This document shows, in pieces, positions 12,082 to 20,946 of a DNA stretch of 64,000 nt. How positions within the stretch are numbered: position 1 is the stretch's first letter; the number at the start of each line of letters is the position of its first letter. Below the pieces are notes generated by a model, which saw only the letters and a program-made list of their open reading frames with translations, searched no databases and was not told where the DNA came from. The stretch is taken from the NCBI GenBank assembly GCA_030522415.1, contig CM060130.1:21216965-21280964 (forward strand), written 5' to 3'. The stretch comes from Channallabes apus (lineage: Eukaryota > Chordata > Actinopteri > Siluriformes > Clariidae). Made by a program: the position numbers and the translations under genes.

Positions 12082-12235
12082 ATATCTTGCTATAAAAGAC
12101 TAAATGCCACGTCAGAATGCACTGTCTTCAACAGAGGACATTCCTCTTATCCACGTATACAAGTATTGAAAACAATCCTAATATTTAGAATGTTAATTTG
12201 TCCGACTACTTCATAACATGTGAAATTTAAATAAA

Positions 12236-12237
<2 letters not shown>

Positions 12238-12280
<43 letters not shown>

Positions 12281-12422
12281 AGACAATGTGTAATTGGTAC
12301 CTTGTGCTGTCAAGGCATTTATGTATTTTTAGCTCAGATTCCCCCAGTGAATCCAGAAAGACTGTCATTTTTTTTTTTTTTTCTTTTCCAAATGGATACA
12401 TGGCCTGAAACAAATGCCACAA

Positions 12423-12497
<75 letters not shown>
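12238..12497. repeat. Two GT/TA microsatellites
   Basis: GTGT then TATA runs at about 12238-12276 and 12423-12497, with a 16-base T run between (12368-12382). Open frames here encode only repeating Tyr-Ile or Val-Cys and are artefacts. Confidence 0.95.
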
Positions 12498-12502
<5 letters not shown>

Positions 12503-12731
12503 ATCCTGCAGCTTTAAAAAAAAGGAGCAAAAACAATGACTCACAAAAGATAATTTGCCAGGGAATTTATGTAAGATCAGTAAGTTAAAAATTTAAGCAG
12601 ATGATTGGTGAGAAGTAAAGAGAGAGAGAAGAAAATATGCAGTCTTGGAATACCATGCCATCTGACAAGGTGAGGTAAGGAAATAGTTTCTATTTCATGA
12701 ACTATAACTTTATGCATGTATGCCTACTTAC

Positions 12732-12797
12732 AGCAATAGTCCAGTGTCCATGCTCACCAATGACACCAAGAATCATCTTGAATTCAGTTGGGTCCAG
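12732..12797 (-). pseudogene. Ginger exon: Ulp1 protease His block
   Basis: A 66-nt block between TTTTAG and GTAAGTAGG on the minus strand. It encodes LDPTEFKMILGVI followed by GEHGHWTIA, the catalytic-His motif (xxHW) of Ulp1-family peptidases. Its length is a multiple of three, matching the preceding block. Confidence 0.75.
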
Positions 12798-12909
12798 CTA
12801 AAACAAAAATATTTAAATAGTACTTATATATAATTCTTTTAATACCCTTGATTACAGCTTTACTCTTACAGATTACAACCTTCATTATAAGGTTTCTGTA
12901 ATCCTGTAC

Positions 12910-12975
12910 CTTTCTGATGTTGTAGGATCCCTGCCACACCATGGTCATAGCGAAGGAATCAATGAGAAATGCTTT
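12910..12975 (-). pseudogene. Ginger exon: Ulp1 protease N-terminal block
   Basis: 66 nt on the minus strand between an AACAG acceptor and a GTACAG donor, encoding AFLIDSFAMTMVWQGSYNIRK. In related integrase-Ulp1 proteins this segment lies just before the His block, as it does here. Confidence 0.6.
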
Positions 12976-13119
12976 CTGTTTTCTCTTCGTTATGCTTCCT
13001 TACCAAGGCAAATATGTAAGCATTTATACCCTTTAGAAATGTTACTTTTAATGATGCTGTTATATTTGAAGTTCATGTAGTGTTACCTTGTCTAAACCAT
13101 GTGTGATGGTCCTACCTCA

Positions 13120-13255
13120 CTCTCAAGTTCTCTCCCAGGTGCAAGTCATGCTATGTCCCAGTTGAACAATTTATAAGCACCAATTCTAGTGCTGCTGCGG
13201 CAGGAGACAGTGGGGTCTGGGGAGAGAAACAGTGGGAGTCTGAGTCTGTGCGGCA
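13120..13255 (-). other. Possible linker exon of the Ginger gene
   Basis: A less AT-rich stretch between the integrase C-terminal block and the protease, with a CCCCAG acceptor-like site near 13218 and a GTAGGACC donor-like site near 13115. No domain is recognisable and in-frame stops occur. Position alone suggests linker coding sequence. Confidence 0.3.
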
Positions 13256-13320
13256 CACGTGGTCTCTCTTGTACATATGGAACCAGATGATCCAGAATTT
13301 AAAATGTTATCCCTTTTTCA

Positions 13321-13559
13321 TTAATCAAATCACATTATTTCCATAAATGCACAATACTGTGAAAGGACCCAGAAGTTCTTTGTCAAGCTTCCCTCCTTTT
13401 CTCTGCTGACTCCTTACATTCTTCCTGAGAACCCTATCTCCAATTTTCAATTTTTGTTGTTTGCATGTTTTTCTTTACCGCGCTGAATACCTGGTCCTGG
13501 ACTTTAAGAGCAGAGCTGACGATTTCTTCATCCAGAACATACTCCACTGTTTCATTTAT
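13321..13559 (-). pseudogene. Ginger exon: integrase C-terminal domain
   Basis: Begins after a GCACAG acceptor with INETVEYVLDEEIV, then after a frame change reads KLKIGDRVLRKNVRSQQRKGG and KLDKELLGPFTVLCIYG. GDxVL...RKGGKL...GPF is the SH3-like C-terminal module of gypsy-type integrases and of integrase-derived host genes. A frameshift near 13465 separates the two parts. Confidence 0.8.
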
Positions 13560-13713
13560 CTGTGCAATAAGTAGTGAATAACATTCTCATTCTCTGAAAT
13601 AATAACATTAAAATGATTTTATAATAATAAGATTATTATTCTCTCTAAATTTTAGTATGAAATGAAAAAGAAAAAAATGTTTTGGAAAATAAAAGTTATA
13701 ACCACAGATATAC

Positions 13714-13883
13714 TCGCGTCTAGAAACTCTGGGACCTCTGAAAAATAACGAGCCTCCCTAACATACATAAAATATGGTGTAAACTTTGTAGTTAGTTGTT
13801 TTTTGGTCCTGATATTGAAGAGGAGCACATCAAGATAAGTGTCCCATTGTTCCGGTTTCTCATCGCAAAGCTTTGCCAGGGCT
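13714..13883 (-). pseudogene. Ginger exon: late integrase core
   Basis: After a TATTTAG acceptor the minus strand encodes ALAKLCDEKPEQWDTYLD, VLLFNIRTKKQLTTKFTPY and VREARYFSEVPE. This is the conserved stretch following the catalytic Glu helix in gypsy-type integrases. The preceding block, which should hold the YHPQTNG-type motif and the catalytic Glu, is not found. The exon phase also does not join the integrase-core exon cleanly, so an exon appears lost, possibly to the Tc1 scrap at 13912-14126. Confidence 0.8.
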
Positions 13884-13911
13884 CTAAATAGAAGAGAAGG
13901 TGATCAAGTAC

Positions 13912-14126
13912 TAAGCTTCCACCTTACACAATATGCTAGGCTTTATGGAGCATAAGAAGCAAACAACTCTCAAATTCAATTGTTCAAAGGAGGTTACTGC
14001 ATATTTTGGATGCCTTCAACATTGTTTTACAATGTAGAAAGAAACTTTTTCTTCTTTCTCAAAGAATACAAACAAAAATCAGACCAGGGACTTAGAAGGT
14101 GGGTACAGACTTTTGACTGCTAACAA
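13912..14126 (-). repeat. Tc1-like terminal-repeat fragment
   Basis: The reverse strand begins GCAGTCAAAAGTCTGTACCC and CACCTTCTAAGTCCCTGG, then contains TCTACATTGTAAAACAATGT and GGCATCCAAAATATG. This is the layout of a common fish Tc1 end. No transposase. It lies between two integrase exons of the Ginger gene. Confidence 0.65.
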
Positions 14127-14215
14127 ACAAGCTGAACAAAAATAAATGAATAAATAAAGATTTAGTTTGACATCACAAAGTCCTCACTTGCTATTCAAAA
14201 AATAACTTAACCAAC

Positions 14216-14449
14216 CTGATTGACAAATTCTCTGCCCTGATCGGTGAGTATCCTTTTTGGTGCTCCAAATCTATGAAAAAGATTCACAATGCACATTGTG
14301 ACATCTTGTGCTGGTTTTGGTGGTAATGGGTATGCCTCTACCCACTTTGTGAAATAATCAATCAGTACACAAATGTACTGATTGCCTTTCTCTGTCTTTG
14401 TCAACTTTCCAACGAGGTCCATACTGACCAATTCCCATGGTTCATTTAC
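14216..14449 (-). pseudogene. Ginger exon: integrase catalytic core (two Asp)
   Basis: Bounded by TTTTTTAAG (acceptor) and AATCAG|GTTGG (donor), 234 nt, phase 0 to phase 0. Encodes VNEPWELVSMDLVGKL (first catalytic Asp), QYICVLIDYFTKWVEAYPL, and FGAPKRILTDQGREFVNQ (second catalytic Asp). This is the best preserved part of the gene and is open throughout. The sequence is much closer to gypsy-like and Ginger integrases than to the retroviral integrase at 31.4-32.3 kb in this window. Confidence 0.9.
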
Positions 14450-14527
14450 CTTAAAAAACAAAAGTTTATAAAAACTAATACATTTTGCTTAAGTAATCAC
14501 ATAAGGAAAAAGTATTTCACTACTTAC

Positions 14528-14596
14528 AATGATGGGAATATGGTCTTCTTTATGTTTTATGCCTCTTTTAGACTGGCATGCTGGGCACTGTTTAAT
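14528..14596 (-). pseudogene. Ginger exon: CxxC half of H2C2 zinc finger
   Basis: 69 nt between a TGCAG acceptor and a GTAAGTAG donor, encoding IKQCPACQSKRGIKHKEDH and IPII. CPAC is the second half of the integrase HHCC finger. Phases are 0/0, so it joins directly onto the core exon. Confidence 0.85.
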
Positions 14597-14677
14597 CTGC
14601 ATTTAGACAAAGCAACAAATATCAAAAGGTTTAATGTGAAGTTGCAAGTGGATAGACAAAAGTTTATCCACTTTACG

Positions 14678-14765
14678 CACGACTTTAGCTCAAATGTGTG
14701 CCCTTGTGACGCACATAAAAAAAACACTCCATCTGCTAAAAGATTCAATAAATTAAGTATAACCT
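14678..14765. repeat. Internal duplication in Ginger intron, copy 1
   Basis: CACGACTTTA...GCCCTTGTGACGCA...CTCCATCTGCTAAAAGATTC...AATTAAGTATAACCT matches 15763-15857 in the same orientation with scattered differences. The two copies bracket the SINE and about 1 kb of intron. Confidence 0.8.
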
Positions 14766-15052
14766 CAGTTGCATGTATGGCTTCTTTCACTCCAACTTCA
14801 AGCCATATATCCTAGAGTAGGATACCTTTCGATTAACAAAGATTAAATTTCCATCTCAGAGATGAAAATTGGATGATTGAGAGTCTTTATGGAAACATTA
14901 GAGAAAGACTAATGCCATTTAATATTTTTAGTTTTATTGTATAAATACATGGTATAGCCTTTTGTTTAGGAATAACAAGCCTTTTTTTTTTTTTTGCTGA
15001 AACCCTACCCTAATTCTCTGTGGTTGTTAATAATAATAAGAATAATAAGCTG

Positions 15053-15313
15053 GGGCAGTGGTGGCTCAGTCGGTTAAGGCTATGGGTTACTGGGTTACTG
15101 ATCGGAAGGTCGGGGGTTCAAACCCCAGCATCGCCAAGTTGCCACTGTTGAGCCCTTGAGCAAGGCCCTTAACCCTATCTGCTCCAGGGGCGCTGCTCCG
15201 TAAGCTGGCTGACCCTGCGCTCTGACCCCAGTTTCCTAATTGGGATATGCGAAAATTGAGCAATTTCCCTCTGGGATTAATAAAGTTCTATAAAAAAAAA
15301 AAAAAAAAAAAAA
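15053..15313 (+). mobile_element. tRNA-derived SINE, copy 1 (LINE A-type tail)
   Basis: Head with a pol III A-box TGGCTCAGTCGG (15062-15073) and B-box GGTTCAAACCC (15115-15125). The body includes GCAAGGCCCTTAACCC and GGCTGACCCTGCGCTCTGACCCC. The 3' part AGCAATTTCCCTCTGGGATT AATAAAGTTCT matches the 3' end of LINE family A in this window, then a poly-A run. This is the standard sign of a SINE using a partner LINE's reverse transcriptase. Confidence 0.9.
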
Positions 15314-15617
15314 TAATAAGCAGAAGAGTAGTATTAGTTATGATTATGATTTTTGTCTCTGTTGATTCATGACCACAGACCAGTTCTGATCAGTTTAAAG
15401 GGTTTTCTTTCCTGAAAGTGCTAATACAGACTTAACTAAAAACACTGTTAAATATAAAAAGCCAGATAAACAAGCGAGAGATAAACAATGTTGGTTTGAG
15501 GTGGTGAAAAAAAAAACGTTAGTACGTCGTCTGGACGTGTCAGTAGTAATATCGACATTAAGAAAAAAAACGCTTAATGTCTTTTTTTTAATAAATAGTC
15601 AATAATTAAAAACTTAC

Positions 15618-15762
15618 TCAATTTTCAATATCGATGGTCATCCCGGGGCAGTAATAACGTCTAGAAATTGCGTTCTGTTTTTTTTTTTCCTTTCTGCTAT
15701 GCCCACCTGTTGAACTGGCATGAAATTCTTTAAAAAATATCGTCTGCCTCCTCCACAGTACT
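15618..15762 (-). pseudogene. Ginger exon: HH half of H2C2 zinc finger
   Basis: The minus strand encodes VVSTVEEADDIF, EFHASSTGGHSRKEK and QNAISRRYYCPGMTIDIEN in adjoining frames. HxxxxxGGH followed by RYYxPGM is the histidine half of the integrase zinc finger. Frame shifts occur in a T run and in an A run. The last codon before the GTAAGT donor is TGA where the family has a Trp. Confidence 0.8.
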
Positions 15763-15857
15763 CACGACTTTAACACAAATCTCTAGATTTTTGCCCTTAT
15801 GACGCAAATAAAAAAGCTCTCCATCTGTTAAAAAATTCAATAAATTAAGTATAACCT
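15763..15857. repeat. Internal duplication in Ginger intron, copy 2
   Basis: Second copy of the segment at 14678-14765. It abuts the inner edge of the right inverted repeat. Confidence 0.8.
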
Positions 15858-16114
15858 AATTTTTTAAAAACACTATTTTTAACAAGAGACTCCTGGAAAT
15901 CAATTCACCCAGTTAACATTTGTAATAAACTTCAAGTTTCCATACTTTGTGAAATTAAAGAAAAATAACCAATTCAGATACATTATTTAATGTAAAAGTG
16001 CTATTATAACATGTGCTATGCCAATTATGTATGTCTGTTTTATCATGGATATCCATACAGTATATCATGGACTTCAGGATATCACGTTTCCCCATCATAT
16101 GCGATGGATGGATG

Positions 16115-16161
<47 letters not shown>

Positions 16162-16434
16162 GTGAATAAGATGAGTAACTATGAGTGTGGTGTTCTATAA
16201 TTGCTGTACCTGTGTGTTTGATACAGTATGTAACCAGGTGGTTTAATAGAACTGGATGTTTAAGTGGGGTAATAAAAAATGAGTATCGAAGTTATCACGA
16301 GTATACACTCTACCCTTGAGTTACATGCTATAATAAATTACAAAGTATAACCTTAAATATATTTAGAATAAATCCGTATCACATCTATCATCACACAGCT
16401 AATGTACGTGTAATAAAAGTAGTTGCGATGTCAG
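15858..16434 (-). repeat. Ginger inner inverted repeat, right arm
   Basis: Reverse complement of 6774-7318, including a long (GATA)n at about 16111-16160. Only two bases separate its outer end from the 18-bp terminal block (16437-16454). Confidence 0.9.
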
Positions 16435-16458
16435 AAACTGAATTTCCCGGAACACCGG

Positions 16459-17745
16459 CGCTGTTTTATTCAAACACGAGAGTGATGGGTTTCCTTCCGT
16501 GCGCTCGGTAATGTACAGTCACCTTCAGCAATGGAATTTAATTTCCTCAACAGCTAACACCACAAATATGCTGTTTACACTTGCTTAAATTTATATTGCT
16601 TATAAATAAAGGTAACAGTAAAAACGTTGTAATAAAGAAAAACGAAAAGTGCAATGTTTTAAGTGTTAATGTTTTAATGTCAGTCTGATTTTTTTTTTTT
16701 AAACATGACAATAATACTAAGAATAATTTGGTATTTTATGCAGCACAATTGCTCTACAATAACATACATACAAGATTTTAGTTTAATATTAAGTATGAAA
16801 TCATAAAATTCATTTAATTGCTGCACTGGAATTAACCTAATTTCTCTCATTTATTTTTTTTTACTTGTGATTTATACTCTCAATTTATATGCTTCTTATA
16901 TACAGTACAGTATCTTGTAGTTTTTGTCCAGCATTGCACTAGTACCTGGTCAGTTTTCACATTGTATATCTTACACAGTCAGTACAGTATATACAAGGCA
17001 ATCTACAACCTGTCTTAATGTTACTGTCTCTATTGCTGCTGGATATCTGGAAATTCTATTTGGGATCAATAGACGATCTATCTATAGATGTGGCTGGGCT
17101 CAGAGTCAGACAGACGTTTGCAGTACTCTGGTGTCACTCACTGAATCCATTATGTTTCTCTGCTTTCTAAATTTGTTCCTGCTTGCTTCATGCACAGAAT
17201 TTAATCATATTTTGTTACTGAATGAGACTGTACATTACTGAGTGTTGGGTAAGGAAACCCTTCACTCTCATGTTTGAATGAAAGAGCGCCGGTATTGCTT
17301 TGAATATGGGAATTACTCTCGATGGGGATTTTCAGTGTGTAACACCATTTATTGTGCAACTGGAAACCCAGCCTGTTAGTTAAGCGTGCTGCATTCCGAT
17401 CGGTAAGTAGTTCCTGAAAAGTAGACTGCTTAGTAGAATCCATTACTAAGAAAAAAAAAAGTGCAATTAAATTCTGGAAACACCTAAAACAGAGCGAGAC
17501 ACACTCAAACCATTATAAAGCTATGTAATCACACCAACAGTCATCTCATCCAATGGGTTCTGAGTAATTGCTCCACAATACACCGACATTAGTAACACAT
17601 CATCACTTTCACACTGAATTCTTTACCAAATTCAGTAAAATTATCCCCAACTTCAACTGCATCTCGACCCCGACAAACTGCCCCTCCTACTGGGGGAGGA
17701 CAGAGAGAGCTGCACACTTTCACACACAGGCCAGTTTACCGATAG
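16459..17745. other. Spacer between Ginger and the retrovirus, no gene recognised
   Basis: About 1.3 kb. The first 70 bp are relatively CpG-rich (near 16459-16520). Open frames at 16924-17241 and 17201-17443 have no recognisable domain. Confidence 0.5.
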
Positions 17746-19284
17746 AGGCTGTGGAAAAATTTTATTGAATTATAATTGTAGTCAAGTGTAAGGTACCAAA
17801 TACCCAGAAGGCCTCTGTCTAAGAGGCCTTGATCCAACTCGCTACGAAAACAGAAAAGGCGCCTGCACGACAAATTGAGGAAGTGAGAAAACACGCAGGC
17901 AGGAGGCAAGGGATAGGTAACAGACAAGAAAACTAAAGAAAAAAAAACAATATCAATAATATTTACTAACATTTTATCATTATGTACTAATAATATCTAC
18001 TCGTAATATCTACGTGGTTTATGATAATGGTTGTTTTAATAATAATTAAAGAAAAAGTATGCAAAGTGTGACCCAAGAACAACCCGTACACACAGAGTGC
18101 AAGAAATTAAGGAACTTTATTGGAGGAAAAAATACAGGAAATGCAAGCATTGATAAAAATTATAAAAATAAACTTTCGGTTCTGCTTTAATTGGGGCACA
18201 AAGTGAAAAAAGCCAGACTTCTGCTTTTAAGAAGCAGAAAAACAGAATAAATCATATTTGTTATAAAGAAAAAATCTAATTAATCAGTAATTTTCAGCAA
18301 TATCATCCTCAGAGGTAGACCCCTCAGAGTTCTAACCAGATGCAAATTGTGGTGGTTCGGTTTGAGTAAGGGAAGGTGTAGCCACCTGCTCCCAGAAGGA
18401 ATCTCAGATGAGAGGATGAGCAAGAAGAACGCTGCCTGCGAGCTAGAATTAAACAAAATTAAAGAGAATTTAGTAAACATGGGTTTAGTAAATCTGGAGA
18501 AAAATGCACTCTGCACATATTAAAAGAAACATTACATTATTTACAGTATTGATTTTAGTAGTATAGGATCTAAGAACTAGCAATATAAATAATCATACCA
18601 ATAATCAGATTAATGTGATTGTCTTAAACTAACCATAGTATAGGAATAGCAGTAGGTAAATGAAAAATAAATATTAACAAACCTAATCAATGAACTGATT
18701 TAAGCTGATTTAATTAATCTTTAATCTTAATATCTATCCTATAATAATTAAGTAAATTAAACAAAAGTATAGAAATTGATATATATGTTCAAAATCATTA
18801 AAATAATCATTTAGTTATATAAAGAGGTTTAATATATAATCAAAATGAATAACCAGAATATATTAAAGTACTAATAGATAAATAATCTCTATACAAGTAA
18901 ATACATAATGGACAGGTAAAGACAAATTAGATAAAATTAACTATGATAAGAACAACCAAAAATATAACACTTACACATCTTGATGAGGAAGATTTTGAAA
19001 AATTGCGGCTTCCACAAAAACCCAAGTTACCAACGGTGGTCAATGGTCTGGTCAAGAAAAAAAAAAGGAATAAACCAAACTTTCTCCAAAAAAGGAGAAC
19101 GTAAGACCGTCTAACGTCTTAGGCCTGCCCAGACATGAATAAATATGAGATGAGAGGAAAAATTATGCAATTGGGAGGTGCCACATCAATCTGATCTGAG
19201 CAGAATTAGCTCACATCTCATGAATATTAAAAAGGTTTCTTGACTTAAGAAGGAGCAAACAATGATGTAATTGTTAAGTGAAGG

Positions 19285-19291
19285 TATATAA
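19285..19291 (+). promoter_or_regulatory. LTR TATA box
   Basis: GGTATATAAACCC in the 5' LTR, repeated at 35822-35828 in the 3' LTR. It is about 200 bp before the LTR end, giving a long U3 and short R-U5. Confidence 0.7.
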
Positions 19292-19399
19292 ACCCTGTAA
19301 AATTAGGGAAGTGAGAGAGGAAAGGAGAGAAATCTTGCAGTTTTTATCTGTTCGTCTTTTGTCTGGCTAGTCCAGTGCCGTCCATTTACTTTTGGTTGC

Positions 19400-19405
19400 A
19401 ATAAA
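19400..19405 (+). terminator. LTR polyadenylation signal AATAAA
   Basis: AATAAA in the context TTGCAATAAACTC, about 110 bp after the TATA box, and again at 35937-35942 in the 3' LTR, where it would serve genome 3' processing. Confidence 0.7.
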
Positions 19406-19490
19406 CTCTTTTGCTATTTCAGTACTTGAGTAGTTATTGATTTTGTTTGGAAAATTTACACAGTTCACAACAAATTTGCCACGACTTAAT

Positions 19491-19508
19491 TGGCGTTGTC
19501 GGCATAGG
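19491..19508 (+). promoter_or_regulatory. Primer-binding site, tRNA-Ser-like
   Basis: TGGCGTTGTCGGCATAGG starts four bases after the 5' LTR. It matches the reverse complement of the 3' end of vertebrate tRNA-Ser(AGA) at 13 of the first 14 positions, then drifts. Inference from sequence memory; other tRNAs I considered fit worse. Confidence 0.55.
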
Positions 19509-19587
19509 ATACCCCCGGCTGGTTGTTGCTGCCCCTTGGGGTCGGCGGCCCTACGCAGTCAGCAGAACTGCCGGCAATAGGAACAAG

Positions 19588-19593
19588 GTAAGC
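19588..19593 (+). promoter_or_regulatory. Candidate leader splice donor
   Basis: GAACAAG|GTAAGC about 100 bases after the LTR, placed where retroviruses have their major splice donor. Predicted from motif and position only. Confidence 0.4.
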
Positions 19594-20133
19594 AGAAACC
19601 TGTTATTCAAATTCTGCTGTAGTTTTTCTGCTGACTGTGGGGGTCGGATGATTCTTGGGGGACGTACTGCTAGCCCCGGGAACCAAATTGAGTAATTGAT
19701 AATTGAGTAATTTAATGTTTGATGCAATGTTATGATGCAATTTTTATTATTTTGATGAAATAGCAAAAAAGTATGCGCTTGTGAATTGATGTGCTTTTGT
19801 GCTTGCTGAGCTTGAGCTTGTTGTTGTTATTTGTATTATGTAAGAGTGTAACATTTTACAAGTAGGGTTGCCTTCAATTAACAAATAGTGTTGATTGAAA
19901 GAGTCGATATAAGCAATGCCGGTAGGTAGGTGTGTGATTGTGTAGGTGTGCGTGCATGCGTTGGCATGGTACAAATAACCGTGTACTACAATATACCTAG
20001 GTACCGTGGTAATATGTAGTATACAACTACGGTGTGAAAGGAAATCTCGTGGATACCGCTACCATCATGATACCATAGTACGTCCAGGTATAATGATTGG
20101 CGTGATAGGTAGGTCTGAACGGGGCGAGTGAGA

Positions 20134-20222
20134 AAATTCCAGCGGAAAATTCCTGTAGAACCGCTGCTCTAGGGACTGGAAAATTCCTTTAGCAGGGCTA
20201 GGGTGACAGGTGGAAATTCCTG
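20134..20222 (+). promoter_or_regulatory. Four-fold GAAAATTCC / GGAAATTCC motif cluster in the leader
   Basis: Four copies of (G)GAAA(A)TTCC within 90 bp. The last copy, GGAAATTCC, resembles a kappaB half-site consensus. Role unknown; they lie outside the LTR. Confidence 0.35.
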
Positions 20223-20589
20223 ATCAGGTGGCTGGTGGGGAAATGCATGGTTAGAAAATTAGAATAGATAGTGTTGATTTGTGATTGCAATTTTGTGAGT
20301 CGTGGTTTGTATAATGTATGATGTATAAGCGTAAGTGTGTTGTTGAATTGTGAAACGTGTACGGCTAGAAAGTGAATGAAAAACCAGAAAGAGAAATGTA
20401 ACATAAATTATAAATACTGTTAAATATTGTATATACATATAATTGGTTATAAATAATTAAATATATTTAGTTTAGATACTGTATTCCACACTGTATGGTG
20501 TTATTTAGACATACATAGACATACATATATACATATATACATGCACCATTGAAGGTAATTAATTAAAATTTAAATATTAACATAAGTAG

Positions 20590-20940
20590 AATAACTTCCT
20601 GCCTGTGGTGGCAAGTGTGGCTATACCACTCCTGGAACATTCCTTACTGTAAATGGAATCTGGCAGAGTTGGATAGACGTGCTTGCACACGAGGGCGGAA
20701 GTTACATGAGCTCCGGAGAAATAATCCAGAGACGTAGTAGATAGAATAGCTTCTTGCTTGTGGTGACAAATACAGCTATATCACTCCTGGAACATCTCTT
20801 AAGTGAGATCTGGCAGAGTTGAATAGAAGTATTTGCGCACGAGGGCAGAAGCTGCATGAGCTCTGGAGAGATAATCCAGAGACATAGAAAAAGACATTAG
20901 TATATTGAATGAGCTCTGGAGAGATAATCCAGAGACAAAT
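20590..20940 (+). repeat. Tandem duplication in the retroviral leader
   Basis: A unit of about 150 bp (ATAGAATARCTTCYTGCYTGTGG ... GAGCTCYGGAGARATAATCCAGAGAC) occurs at about 20588-20734 and 20743-20882. A third partial copy of its last 31 bp is at 20909-20938. Copies differ by substitutions and a short indel. Confidence 0.85.
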
Positions 20941-20946
20941 AGAATA

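Larger units (their letters stand above)
10996..15762 (-). pseudogene. Ginger transposase gene: H2C2-integrase-Ulp1-PHD, spliced and decayed
   Basis: Read on the minus strand, exon-like blocks appear in the order expected for a gypsy-type integrase followed by a cysteine protease. They are HH half of the zinc finger (15762-15618), CxxC half (14596-14528), integrase core (14449-14216), late core (13883-13714), C-terminal domain (13559-13321), protease N-terminal (12975-12910), protease His (12797-12732), and protease Cys plus PHD-like finger (11198-10996). Most junctions have AG acceptors and GT donors, several as GTAAGT. Frame breaks, a TGA in place of a Trp-like codon, and the absence of the block holding the catalytic Glu show decay. 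The product would have cut and joined transposon ends in the nucleus; the protease role is not known. I saw no first exon or promoter. Confidence 0.8.
4945..16454 (-). mobile_element. Ginger-type DNA transposon (integrase + Ulp1 + PHD), nested and broken
   Basis: An 11.5-kb element bounded by the inverted ends TGTTCCGGGAAATTCAGT (left, from 4945) and its exact reverse complement (ending 16454). CCGG flanks both sides (4941-4944 and 16455-16458), as expected for a 4-bp target duplication. A long inner inverted repeat (6774-7318 and 15858-16434) supports one element. In the left arm about 250 bp of unmatched sequence plus the 5124-6694 insertion separate the 18-bp tip from the inner repeat; in the right arm they are adjacent. 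The minus strand carries spliced, decayed exons for a gypsy-like integrase, a Ulp1-type protease and a PHD-like finger. This combination, in a unit with inverted ends and no LTRs or reverse transcriptase, is what I know of the Ginger group. Later insertions account for much of the length. Confidence 0.8.
17750..19486 (+). repeat. Retroviral 5' LTR
   Basis: About 1,737 bp. It differs from the 3' LTR mainly by an 18-bp stretch near 18023-18040 absent from the other copy and a few substitutions. Begins TGTGG; the last base is T where the 3' LTR has A. Both copies contain the same short open frames, which only reflects LTR duplication. Confidence 0.92.

Noticed and set aside
12147..12536. ORFs of about 90-129 codons on both strands
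   Set aside because: They translate TA/GT microsatellites into Tyr-Ile and His-Thr runs.
9826..14126. One Tc1 element spanning both loose ends
   Set aside because: Ginger exons in correct order lie between the ends, so they are independent fragments.
6774..16434. Large inverted repeat taken as a Polinton/Maverick element
   Set aside because: Polintons carry protein-primed DNA polymerase B, packaging ATPase and capsid genes and have 6-bp duplications. None of those is here. The gene is an integrase-Ulp1-PHD type and the duplication is CCGG.
16924..17241. 105-codon ORF between Ginger and the provirus
   Set aside because: No recognisable domain, no splice or promoter context and AT-rich composition; kept as spacer.
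18280..18516. Small minus-strand ORF found at two places (also 34817-35053)
   Set aside because: Both copies are in the two LTRs; conservation only reflects LTR duplication. No domain.
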